Of a stretch of DNA of 61,636 bases, positions 52,686 to 61,584 are shown piece after piece (within the stretch, counting starts at the first letter, position 1; each line of letters starts with the position of its first letter). The notes under the pieces are model-generated. The model saw only the letters and a list, made by a program, of their open reading frames with translations, did no database searches and had not been told where the DNA came from. This DNA is from an uncultured Eubacterium sp. (GTDB lineage: Bacteria; Bacillota; Clostridia; Lachnospirales; Lachnospiraceae): positions 1-61,636 of the forward strand of contig CAJUIH010000006.1 of NCBI GenBank assembly GCA_910586045.1, in the 5' to 3' direction. The position numbers and the translations under genes were made by a program.

Positions 52686-54917
52686 TTACATACTAGCAAT
52701 TAAAGCCGCAATTTCATCCGGATTCATCACGTGGCTTGGATTTGATAAATCAGGCATTACGGAACCAGACGGAGGTTCATCCAGTAAATTTGTACTAGCA
52801 ATCAAAGCCTCGATTTCATCAGAACTCATAACTTGATTTGCAGCAGCCCCTTTTTGCTCCGATGGAGCCAGTTTTTGCGGCTGTTTTAAAATCTGATCAA
52901 TATCAAAATCTTCTAATGTATCGTTTTTAATATCTTCTATATCCATTTCCTTTAAGATTTGATCAATATCAGCATCGTCCAACTCTGATTCATCCAGCTC
53001 TTGATTTAATTTTGAAACTTCATCATAATTCGCTTCTAATTGATTTGACTGTACATTTGCATTTTTTTCAGAAACCGTATTTTCAATCATAGCCGATATT
53101 TCATCCGGCGTCATAATATGATTAGATGACAAATCTAATACAGGAGTTGTATTTGTGATATTTTTATCCTTTAATAAATTATCATCCGGTTTCTTCTTTA
53201 TGGAATCTATTCCGGTACGTACAGGCAATTCCGATTCTGACACGTTAATACTTGATTCTTTTGTATCATCCAGTGGTGTTGTCGATAAATCCGGTTCCGA
53301 CAGCTTGGAATCCAATTCAGACGCTGCCGTAGGATGCAGTTCTAATTCTGACAAAATAGAATCTAAATCCGGTTCCGCCGGCATTGATTTTGTATCCAAT
53401 TCTTGGTATGGCGGTTCCGTTATCATTTCAGACGGATCAGATGCCGGTACAACTGGAGATGATAATTCCGGTTCTGGTATTGTTTCTGATATTTGCGGTT
53501 CTAATGAAATTGGCGGTAATTCTGGTTCCGGCATGATTTCAGACAATTCCGGTTCCGCCATTATTGGCGGCAGTTCTGATTTAGACATCGTTTCAGAATT
53601 AGCCTGCTCCGGTGTGATCGGCGGCAATTCCGACTCTGGCATGATTTCAGGAATCTCCTGCTCCGGTGTAATCGGCGGCAATTCCGGTTCTGTCGTCATT
53701 TCAGGCATTTCCTGCTCTAATGTGATCGGCGGCAATTCCGACTCTGGCATGATTTCAGGAATCTCCTGTTCCGGTGTAATCGGCGGCAATTCCGGTTCTG
53801 CCATCATTTCGGAAATGTCTGGTTCTAATGTGATCGGCGGCAATTGCGGATCGGTATTTTGAGCCGTTTTGTGTCTTTGACTCACTGGCTGATCATTCAT
53901 CCCTTTTAATAACTGATCCAAAGCTGACTCGGATGAATTAATGGATGATGATAGATTGTCTTTTTCAGACGATCCTGTTTCAGAAGAAATTGGTTCAAAA
54001 GAATCTAAATCCGTAGAAGACAAATCTAAAGAATCAAAATTCAAAGATGGCGTATCCAGAGATTCCAAATCTGAAGATTTCGGACTTAACAATCCGGTAT
54101 CCAAATCTAAAGGCTCTAATCCTTCCAATTCTGGTTCCTCAGATTTCTGTTCCGTAAAACTAAAATCCATTGCTTGTGAATCAAGTGCATTCGGTTCCAA
54201 AGCATCCTGTTCCAATGAGAGCGGATGTAAATCCTCATCCATGGAAATTTGCGGTTCACGAACAATAACCTGCTGTGATTTCATAGATGCCAATTTATTG
54301 GCAGATTCTAAAATATCGTTATGCAATGTATTTTCTAACTCTTTTAATCCATCTAAAAGCTCCTGCTGCTTTTCTAAAACATCTTTGTTATTTTCCGCTA
54401 AAATTGCTTTATCATTTTCATTAAATCCGGAATAAGCAGAATGATCCAATTTTCTATTGATCTTCTCGACCATTTTGTCATTTGAAATCATCAAAGCATC
54501 TGTATTTTCTTTTGTTCTGTTAATCTGAACTTTTACTAATGCTTTTTGTGCACTTAAAAGTTCTTTAGCTGGAATCTCAGACTGTTTTGCAAGTACATCA
54601 ATCTTTTTATCAAAATTCTCAAAATTTTTACGCATCAATAAATAATTCGCTTTTTCTGAACGATAGACATTATCCAACGCGTTTTCCTGATTTTTGGATT
54701 GATGCATACTCATCCTGCCAATCAACAAAGATTCCACAAAAACGGCAGCCAAGGTAAAAGCACCGATTGTACCAATAGCAGTTAAGTTTGCCGGATCATT
54801 AATAATTTCATATATTTCAATCATAAATAATGCCACAATGACCAAAGAAAGCAATGAGATTATCATGATATGACTATTTTTACTCTTTGACTTTTCTGTT
54901 TTCTGTTCCTGCAACAT
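52686..54917 (-). CDS. Repeat-rich membrane-anchored protein with short linear motifs
   Basis: 743 residues. Two N-terminal membrane helices (about 18-66), a coiled-coil stretch (about 75-215), then a long acidic, Pro/Ser/Glu-rich, probably disordered region. This holds about seven tandem 18-residue units beginning ELPPITPEQEIPEIM (about residues 356-486). The C-terminus carries three copies of a motif of the form VM-x-x-DEI-x-ALIAS (near 600, 695 and 730) and two of DIDQILK. The DEI-x-ALI motif resembles the N-terminus of the flagellar switch protein FliM. Function unknown; near parAB. Confidence 0.8.
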   Translation of the reverse strand: MLQEQKTEKSKSKNSHIMIISLLSLVIVALFMIEIYEIINDPANLTAIGTIGAFTLAAVFVESLLIGRMSMHQSKNQENALDNVYRSEKANYLLMRKNFENFDKKIDVLAKQSEIPAKELLSAQKALVKVQINRTKENTDALMISNDKMVEKINRKLDHSAYSGFNENDKAILAENNKDVLEKQQELLDGLKELENTLHNDILESANKLASMKSQQVIVREPQISMDEDLHPLSLEQDALEPNALDSQAMDFSFTEQKSEEPELEGLEPLDLDTGLLSPKSSDLESLDTPSLNFDSLDLSSTDLDSFEPISSETGSSEKDNLSSSINSSESALDQLLKGMNDQPVSQRHKTAQNTDPQLPPITLEPDISEMMAEPELPPITPEQEIPEIMPESELPPITLEQEMPEMTTEPELPPITPEQEIPEIMPESELPPITPEQANSETMSKSELPPIMAEPELSEIMPEPELPPISLEPQISETIPEPELSSPVVPASDPSEMITEPPYQELDTKSMPAEPDLDSILSELELHPTAASELDSKLSEPDLSTTPLDDTKESSINVSESELPVRTGIDSIKKKPDDNLLKDKNITNTTPVLDLSSNHIMTPDEISAMIENTVSEKNANVQSNQLEANYDEVSKLNQELDESELDDADIDQILKEMDIEDIKNDTLEDFDIDQILKQPQKLAPSEQKGAAANQVMSSDEIEALIASTNLLDEPPSGSVMPDLSNPSHVMNPDEIAALIASM
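53460..53850 (-). repeat. In-gene tandem 54-bp repeats
   Basis: About seven units of 54 bases encoding the 18-residue ELPPI units of the membrane-anchored protein. The units differ in bases while keeping the pattern, so expansion is old or under selection. Confidence 0.8.
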
Positions 54918-54948
54918 TTTGCTATACCTCCGTTCCTATAGTCATTCA

Positions 54949-55836
54949 TCAATCTGAAAAATTAATTTTTCCCTGCATCCATATGTTTCCTTTAAATCTT
55001 CTTCCTACTTCCGGTTCTCCAATCAAATCTTTTTCATTGATACACAAGTCAAATACCAAGTCATTTGCATTAATTTTCATAATATACATTTCTTCTTTTG
55101 TTGCATGATTTTGGACCTTTTTACTGTCCAAAATCTGTCCCATAATGGAATATTGATCGCTTTCAATCCCATAAGGCATAAAATAACTTTCCACGATAGA
55201 TAGGACATCTTCTTTTTCTACTCTTCTTGAGATCATAGAATACAAATCAATGTCCTCTAAGGTCAAACTTTCAATAGCTTCTTCATCACCATCGCGTGCT
55301 GCTGCCATCAAATGGTTATGATTACGCCGATTCTGTTCCGTATTACGCAATTGTTCTTCATTTTTTCCAATGGATAAAATAATCTTTCCGCTTGTAGATA
55401 GAGCCGCCAATGTTGTGGATACGTTCTGACATATTTTACCAAAAATAATCTTTTGGTTCAAATAATCCGCTGCATTTTGAAGATAAAAAATTAATGTAAC
55501 TCCCAAACACATTTCATCACACACACCAGCATAAGATTCATTTGCAGTATGGCGTTCAATTTCAATCTGTTCTTCCGTCGAAATATCTCTGCCTATAAAA
55601 ACAGGATAAAAATAATTTATATAAAAATTATTATCATCCTGATATTCACCGCAAACAGTTATTCCAAAACACTCGCTATACATATGAACAATTTCAATAA
55701 ATTCATTTCCATCTGAATCAATTGCCAATTTCTCCGTGTCTGGTTTTGAAACAACTTCTTTTAGCAACTGGTCTAATTGACTTCTATTCTTTAGATTGCT
55801 AAATCCAATTGTCCGCAAATAGTGATGCATTCGCAT
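54949..55836 (-). CDS. DUF3881 family protein
   Basis: 295 residues from the ATG at 55836 (AGAAAGG at good spacing; another ATG at 55842). It begins MRMHHYLRTIGFSNLKNR, the family's usual opening, and is acidic with no membrane part. DUF3881 is found mainly in Lachnospiraceae and its function is unknown. It lies between DUF4446 and the repeat-rich gene on the same strand. Confidence 0.85.
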   Translation of the reverse strand: MRMHHYLRTIGFSNLKNRSQLDQLLKEVVSKPDTEKLAIDSDGNEFIEIVHMYSECFGITVCGEYQDDNNFYINYFYPVFIGRDISTEEQIEIERHTANESYAGVCDEMCLGVTLIFYLQNAADYLNQKIIFGKICQNVSTTLAALSTSGKIILSIGKNEEQLRNTEQNRRNHNHLMAAARDGDEEAIESLTLEDIDLYSMISRRVEKEDVLSIVESYFMPYGIESDQYSIMGQILDSKKVQNHATKEEMYIMKINANDLVFDLCINEKDLIGEPEVGRRFKGNIWMQGKINFSD

Positions 55837-55897
55837 TTTCATCCTTTCTCAACCATTACTATATTATATCCTATTTACATCACTTTTGCAATATCTA

Positions 55898-56395
55898 CTA
55901 TTTATAATTTAGAGCCATATCAAGCGCTTCTTTTTCTTCCGAAGCAAGCACAATAATGGATTTTCCCGCTATAATTTCTTTGATATATGTATAACATCCT
56001 TCCCTGCTGTGCATTGCGTTTATAATAAAACCGTCATTTTTATCATTTAACAAAGCAAGGGTAAAACTTAATTTTCCTCCCATTTCATTAAAAGCATCAT
56101 ACTTGACTAAACCAATCTTTTGAAATGTATTTTTCATTTGCTCTTCTAACATTTGAATTTTATCTTTTTCAATTTCATCCGATTCCGTCAAACGCTCAAT
56201 TTCTTCAATTTGTCCGGTAATCCGTTCTTCTAATGAAAGCGCCTCTGAATCACCCATAAATTTTAAATACTTCTTTTTTAATTTTCCAATTTTAATAAAA
56301 CTGCTGATCAGCAAAAGCAGCAGCAATAGAAAGCCTGCAGCCAATCCCCATACGACATACTCTAAATCAATGCCGAGGTAATCACATAAACTCAT
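55898..56395 (-). CDS. DUF4446 family protein
   Basis: 165 residues: one N-terminal membrane helix (about 12-34), a coiled-coil (about 50-90) and the C-terminal domain VKYDAFNEMGGKLSFTLALL with HSREGCYTYIKEI, typical of DUF4446. The function is unknown; the gene often lies next to parB in Clostridia, as here (18 bases from parB). Confidence 0.9.
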   Translation of the reverse strand: MSLCDYLGIDLEYVVWGLAAGFLLLLLLLISSFIKIGKLKKKYLKFMGDSEALSLEERITGQIEEIERLTESDEIEKDKIQMLEEQMKNTFQKIGLVKYDAFNEMGGKLSFTLALLNDKNDGFIINAMHSREGCYTYIKEIIAGKSIIVLASEEKEALDMALNYK

Positions 56396-56412
56396 TCTTT
56401 ATTCCTCCAACT

Positions 56413-57327
56413 TTACTGTTTATTTATCGATTGTATCATTTCAAACAAATGTTCTAATTGTTCTGCATCATAATATTCAATCTCTATTCTACCTTTGTTT
56501 TTATCTTTAAAATTAATAACTACTTTCGTACCTAATGTCTGTTTCATATTTTCTTCAATATTATGATAGACAATTTTCAGACGTTTTAGATCCTCTTCGT
56601 CTTTTTTTTCAATTTTCTGTGTTTCCTGCCCTCCATTTAATATTTTTTTAATTAATTTTTCCGTTTCGCGCACACTTAATTTTTCATCAAAAATTTTTTG
56701 CGCTACCATATACTGCGCTTCCTGGTCTTCAACCGCCAAAAGCGCTCTTGCATGTCCAGTTGTCAGCATTTCATCTATTACCATTTGCTGAACCTTTTCA
56801 TCCAGCTTTAATAAGCGCATTGCATTTGTAACTGTTGTTCTGGACTTTGATACACGTTCTGCTATTTCATCCTGTTTCAAATGAAATTCTTCAAATAGCC
56901 GTTTATATGCGATTGCTTCTTCAATCGGATTTAAATCTTCTCTCTGGATATTTTCAATTAAAGAAATTTCTACCCTTTCCTGTTCATTGAATTTTTTAAT
57001 AATAACCGGAATTTCCTTTATCCCCGCTAATTTTGCCGCGCGCCATCTCCTTTCCCCTGCGATCAGTTCATAATAAGCACCTTGATCCTGTACAAGCAAT
57101 GGCTGCAATATTCCAAATTGCTTTATGGATTCCGCTAATTCCAATAAAGCGTCTTCATCAAATTTTTTTCTTGGCTGTGCTCTGTTTGGTTCTACTTTAT
57201 TGATATTGACCATCATTTCGTCTTTTGCTTCTTCTTCATTAGCTTCCGTATTGCCTACCTTATCCGGAATTAATGAATCTAATCCTTTGCCTAAACCTTT
57301 CCCCAAACCACTTTTTTTTACAGCCAT
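56413..57327 (-). CDS. parB: Chromosome partitioning protein ParB (Spo0J)
   Basis: 304 residues, CTP-dependent DNA clamp that loads at parS. N-terminal KSGLGKGLGKGLDSLIP (binds ParA), the CTP-binding boxes with IAGERRWRAAKLAG near residue 88 and ENIQREDLNPIEEA near 125, a helix-turn-helix (KQDEIAERVSKSRTTVTNAMR, shortened) near 150, and a C-terminal dimer domain. Four matching parS sites lie at 59.7-60.3 kb. Confidence 0.97.
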   Translation of the reverse strand: MAVKKSGLGKGLGKGLDSLIPDKVGNTEANEEEAKDEMMVNINKVEPNRAQPRKKFDEDALLELAESIKQFGILQPLLVQDQGAYYELIAGERRWRAAKLAGIKEIPVIIKKFNEQERVEISLIENIQREDLNPIEEAIAYKRLFEEFHLKQDEIAERVSKSRTTVTNAMRLLKLDEKVQQMVIDEMLTTGHARALLAVEDQEAQYMVAQKIFDEKLSVRETEKLIKKILNGGQETQKIEKKDEEDLKRLKIVYHNIEENMKQTLGTKVVINFKDKNKGRIEIEYYDAEQLEHLFEMIQSINKQ

Positions 57328-57328
57328 T

Positions 57329-58096
57329 TTATAAATCCTTTCTATTCATTACTTCTTTTGCCAGAAGCCGGTAACTCTCTGCCCCAGCAGATCTTGAATC
57401 ATATAGATTAATTGGAAGTCCATGACTTGGCGCTTCAGCCAATTTGATATTTCTTGGAATAATTGTTTTATAAATCGTTGTATTCAAATTTTCTTTTACA
57501 TTCTCCACAACCTGCATGGAAAGATTTGTTCTCGCATCATACATGGTAAAGACAACACCCTCGATAATTACATTTGGATTCAAGCGCTGCTGCACTAAAT
57601 CTATCGTATGTATTAATTGGCTTAATCCTTCCAAAGCATAATATTCACATTGAATTGGAACAATGATCGAATTTGCTGTAGTCATTGCATTTACCGTCAG
57701 CATATTTAAAGCGGGAGGACAATCAATAATAATGAAATCAAAATCATCTTTGATATAGTCAATTGCATTTTTTAACAAATATTCTTTTTCATGAATACCC
57801 AACAATTCAATTTCTGCCCCTGATAAATTTACATTTGAAGGAATAATTTTTAGTCCATCAATCTGCGTATTACTAATGCTTTTTTTTACTGTACACTCAT
57901 CCAGCAGTAATTCATAAACTGTATTTTCCAATTCATCTTTTTCTAATCCAATTCCACTTGTTGTATTCCCCTGTGGATCTAAGTCAATTATTAGAACTTT
58001 ATTGCCCAATTCAGCCAAACAGGCTGACAAATTAATCGTGGAAGTTGTTTTTCCCACTCCTCCCTTTTGATTTGCAATAGCAATGATTCTCCCCAT
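57329..58096 (-). CDS. parA: Chromosome partitioning ATPase ParA (Soj)
   Basis: 255 residues. Deviant Walker A NQKGGVGKTTSTINLS near residue 9, Walker A' LIIDLDPQGN near 35 and Walker B FIIIDCPPALN near 120. It drives segregation together with ParB and in Bacillus regulates DnaA. Just upstream of parB, with one base between. Confidence 0.97.
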   Translation of the reverse strand: MGRIIAIANQKGGVGKTTSTINLSACLAELGNKVLIIDLDPQGNTTSGIGLEKDELENTVYELLLDECTVKKSISNTQIDGLKIIPSNVNLSGAEIELLGIHEKEYLLKNAIDYIKDDFDFIIIDCPPALNMLTVNAMTTANSIIVPIQCEYYALEGLSQLIHTIDLVQQRLNPNVIIEGVVFTMYDARTNLSMQVVENVKENLNTTIYKTIIPRNIKLAEAPSHGLPINLYDSRSAGAESYRLLAKEVMNRKDL

Positions 58097-58290
58097 TATT
58101 TTTCCTTTCTGTATCTCTAATATACGGACAACATATGAAAAGTTCTGTCTGTTTCTTTTTTGTTTTATACTAATTTATTATAACACCTTCTATCTTCATT
58201 TTCTATAGCTTTTTAAAAATATTCAAAACCGGACGCCGGATGGATGTAACAGTTTAAATTAAGTATTACGTTTTAGCTGCGGGGACGCCA

Positions 58291-58679
58291 AATGAGAGAT
58301 GCAGGTCTGGCTTGTAGATTTCCGTCTTCAAAATGGTAAGAATCCCTAAGGGACTGTCCCGAAACAACTTATCTATAGTTTTTAAGATTTTTCTTCTAGC
58401 GTGCAGTTCAAAAATCAGATGCATAGAGATCTATGTAGCTAATTTTTAAACTGCGCAATTAAAGAAAAAGACAAGAAATATGGTAAGTTATTTTGGTACA
58501 GTTCCTTAGTATTTTGCATTTACATAACGGCATGCCCGGTCGCGGCTCCTAATTCGCCCTACCCCTCGCAATTACTAAAGGCGCCGCTTGGCTTCGCCTC
58601 TTAAAGAATCAGACAGAATACTAAGTGGCTTCTAGCCATTTTTTAAATGTCGCCGTAAGCCAGACCTGCGTCCCTCATT
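58291..58679. mobile_element. Outer palindromic element (389 bp)
   Basis: 23-bp inverted arms at 58291-58313 (AATGAGAGATGCAGGTCTGG plus CTT) and 58657-58679, 21 of 23 bases matching. Weaker pairing continues inwards. It encloses the 162-bp element. It has no gene and could be a non-autonomous element or a large regulatory fold. Confidence 0.55.
58347..58508. mobile_element. MITE-like element with 25-bp inverted ends (162 bp)
   Basis: Ends are TAAGGGACTGTCCCGAAACA plus ACTTA (58347-58371) and its imperfect complement at 58484-58508, 21 of 25 matching. The arms keep pairing toward the middle (AAATCAG / TTTTTAAACTGC), so the whole unit is one long imperfect hairpin. No coding capacity. A solo end occurs at 41168-41192. 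Confidence 0.65.
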
Positions 58680-59102
58680 CGGTCAGTTTTCTTTGGTTTT
58701 GCTACCATATTATATAAAAATGCGAAATAGTACATGGATGGCTGACAAGATTTTATAAATCTGTTTATGTATTACAATTACGTATGGAATATCAGTTGTA
58801 AACCTTGTAAATATTAGCTAGAAAAAACGTTCACCCGGCTTTTTGTCTGTTTTGGAAGAGTGGGTTCGAAGGTCTTAGTATTTACATCAAAATCTATGTA
58901 CCCTTGCCTTTTGATAATCTTTTAAATGTTAAATGATAATCGTGACTGCCTTGCTTGTATTTACAGTATGGAACTGCACATTTTCGTTTCTCTTCATTAC
59001 AGATTTACGAAAACATAGTAGTGTCTATAAATAGAATTTTAACGTAGCAGATGGTAAAACAAAAATATAATTGTCAAAAAGCTAATAGGTTCAGGTTACC
59101 AC

Positions 59103-59131
59103 ACTAATATAACTCACTTTAAATAAGCATG
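59103..59131 (+). repeat. Direct repeat A (ACTAATATAAC...)
   Basis: ACTAATATAACTCACTTTAA and following bases to GCATG; similar to 60489-60518 with a few changes and one extra base. Only two copies seen. Confidence 0.55.
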
Positions 59132-59161
59132 TCTTGGATTATAAATAGATTTTTGGGAGTG

Positions 59162-59209
59162 CATAGTAAAAATCTGAGGGTGTACAGCACAATGAGCATT
59201 TTTACTATG
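59162..59209. repeat. 12-bp perfect hairpin
   Basis: CATAGTAAAAAT (59162-59173) and ATTTTTACTATG (59198-59209) enclose a 24-base loop. No terminator T-run follows; meaning unknown. Confidence 0.5.
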
Positions 59210-59701
59210 TGCTTACGAGAATTTTGCTAAGTCAAAGGTATGCATGATTTATGCTATAAGTATCTTGTAAAGCTAAAAGCTAAATAAAACTAGATGTCAG
59301 ATAGAAAAAAGTCTCCTTTTTAGGTGTATAGCAGAATAAAAATAACAAGTTTAAACTTTTCTGCCCTATCATGTGCATTATCGGGCCAATTGGAAGCTTG
59401 TGTGCCCGTCCATGACCAATAGTTTTTCTTTTCTGTCATCTGTGCCAAAAATCCTGGGTATGCATTAGAAAACCAAGAGATTTTAGCTTATTTTCAAAGT
59501 CACACTTGAAAGAAAAACTTTAGCTGTTTTTATTAAGACTCATCGTTTTATAGTAAACTTTTATACTTGATAGGCACTTGTATAATTTATTACAGAAATT
59601 GAGATGACGCCTATCCCCCGCCCCTGATCCGGACAAAATTGTTTAGTTTCATGGTAAAGTCCTTTCTGCTTTTTTACAAGGGTAACGACAGTGATTGATA
59701 A

Positions 59702-59717
59702 TGTTTCACGTGAAACA
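59702..59717. promoter_or_regulatory. parS site 1
   Basis: Perfect 16-bp palindrome TGTTTCACGTGAAACA, the ParB loading site. Confidence 0.95.
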
Positions 59718-59925
59718 TTTACAAAGCAAATGATATAGACAAGAGTGTGTCATAAAGTTATAAACTATTTAAAATTTTTAAATTGATTTCAGGAATAAAA
59801 TTCTATTGGTTATAGTTTATTATAAGGTTTTTTGTATTGTTAAAAATAATTAAATTCCACTTTTCACTTTGCCGTTTTTATATATACATATAATAAGTAA
59901 TTTTAAAAAAACAACAGCATAAAAC

Positions 59926-60019
59926 TATCTATTCGGTGATTGAATACTGCACAATAAACCCGATAAACAGCGAGCCAGAAACAAATGAAATTGTGCTGAA
60001 ATTTTACGCCGTTTATATA
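59926..60019 (-). repeat. 94-bp interspersed repeat, copy 4 (inverted)
   Basis: The only copy in minus orientation; it lies between parS sites 1 and 2. Two of its changes (C to T in the CCCG and CGCCG stretches) leave G-U pairs in both proposed stems. Confidence 0.88.
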
Positions 60020-60130
60020 ATTAAAAATTTTCTGATCAGAGTATCTATACGTAAATCCTAAGTAATAATTTACAGTATTTGATTTCATGCATTAATCAGC
60101 TATTACACTGTGATTTATCTGAATTTTAAA

Positions 60131-60146
60131 TGTTTCACGTGAAACA
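60131..60146. promoter_or_regulatory. parS site 2
   Basis: Perfect TGTTTCACGTGAAACA. Confidence 0.95.
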
Positions 60147-60205
60147 TTTTATCTACATTTTCCAATCTTTCTTTCTTTTAAAACATCTAATAAACTATTT
60201 CTCAA

Positions 60206-60221
60206 TGTTTCACGTGAAACA
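60206..60221. promoter_or_regulatory. parS site 3
   Basis: Perfect TGTTTCACGTGAAACA. Confidence 0.95.
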
Positions 60222-60241
60222 TCTTATCAGCTAATTCTTGA

Positions 60242-60257
60242 TGTTTCACGTGAAACA
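60242..60257. promoter_or_regulatory. parS site 4
   Basis: Perfect TGTTTCACGTGAAACA, 36 bases from site 3. Confidence 0.95.
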
Positions 60258-60317
60258 TTTATTTATTCACTTCTATCTTTTTTTTTAATAGTAATATATT
60301 TATTTTTGGTATCTTAC

Positions 60318-60412
60318 TATATACACGGCGTAAAATTTCAGCACAATTTCATTTGCTTCTGGCCCGCCGTTTTTCGGGTTTATTGTGGCAGTATTCAATC
60401 ACCAAATATATA
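60318..60412 (+). repeat. 94-bp interspersed repeat, copy 5 (diverged)
   Basis: 95 bases, with one inserted G (TATTGTGGCAG) and several changes, including TATACACGG at the start and CCAAATATATA at the end, which weaken the pairing. It looks like a decaying copy, 60 bases after parS site 4. Confidence 0.88.
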
Positions 60413-60488
60413 GAAAAGAAACTTTTTCCGTTTTGCTGTTCCTTTCAAGATTTATATACTCTCTGATAAAGTTTAAACTTTGCAAGTA

Positions 60489-60518
60489 ACTAATATAACC
60501 CACTCTAAATAAGGTATG
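60489..60518 (+). repeat. Direct repeat B
   Basis: ACTAATATAACCCACTCTAA and following bases; pairs with repeat A at 59103-59131. Confidence 0.55.
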
Positions 60519-61584
60519 CCTTTGACTGTTATAAATTTCCAAGAACACATGTCACCCCCCCCCAAGATGCGCCTGATACTCCTCCGATTTTTACCAAGCA
60601 CTCCCGCAACTTTATTTTCAGTCGAGGATATGCTTATTGAGCGTAAGTCATACTTGTACATCGGGTCTCTAAAATCTCATAGGTTCTCGACGGATTTTTT
60701 TCCGATAGCACATGGTAAGAATCCGAGGTAATCACCAGTACACTTCCAGTTTCTGCAATGCACTATTAAAAAATATTTGGCATGAACCTACGAAATGTTT
60801 AATGAGTATGTACTAGTGACTTATAAAGTCTAAAACTATCACAAAAGATTTTGTTTGTCTTTGATAAAACATCACTAAAATTATACCAAAAGAATTATAT
60901 TGTCCTGTTTAGTAACAGTTTTAGACTTTACAAGGCATTAATATAGAATTATATAAATTCTTATATGCTAAAACTTGCTATTTGTATCAGTATAAGTTTA
61001 GAAAGAAAAAGCGTAGTCAAAGAAATACATTTATATACCCAATTGATTAATTTTGCAGTGCTGCATTTTTATTTAGTCTTTATTTTATTTATTAGTTGCT
61101 TCACGTATCTTAATTGATCACTGTTAGTTTTTTATTTACATTTAAACTAATCAAAAAATTATTTGAACAATTTAAATCGGATTATTTTGAAGATTTCAAA
61201 TTATTGATCGCTTTTAAGTGATTCTTATTTATACGTATATTTTTACTTTTGGTTTCTTTAAAAAATTTAAGCTTGTCAAATTATAATTGTTTACTGTAAG
61301 CCTTATCAACTTTTTGTTTTGCTTGCATTTATTTTTGTTAACGTTCTGTCACTGCTTTTAATATGTCAATTCTGTAAGTCATATAAAAGATATTGCCTCT
61401 TTCAATTTACTGCTATAATATTAAATTTGTTAATATATTATTACTCATTATAAAATTTATAAATTTCTTTTATCAATCGATGCATTCTGTAAAAAACCGC
61501 ACATATTATGATTAAGTATAACACCACAACCTCTATTCCTTCCCATATGCTGCTAGGGATAACTTTTTTAATCTAATTGCTTTA

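Noticed and set aside
53460..53850. CRISPR-like array (regular 54-bp period)
   Set aside because: The period is the coding repeat of a protein; there are no identical repeats with unique spacers.
53155..53862. 235-codon antisense frame rich in Gly and Ser
   Set aside because: It is the mirror of the ELPPI tandem repeats, whose periodic codons keep the opposite strand free of stops.
59903..60088. 61-codon frame over repeat copy 4
   Set aside because: It translates the repeat itself; the frame is not open in the other copies and has no ribosome binding site.
60473..60731. Two overlapping frames of 62 and 71 codons on opposite strands
   Set aside because: No start signals on either strand; both cross a C9 run in non-coding DNA.
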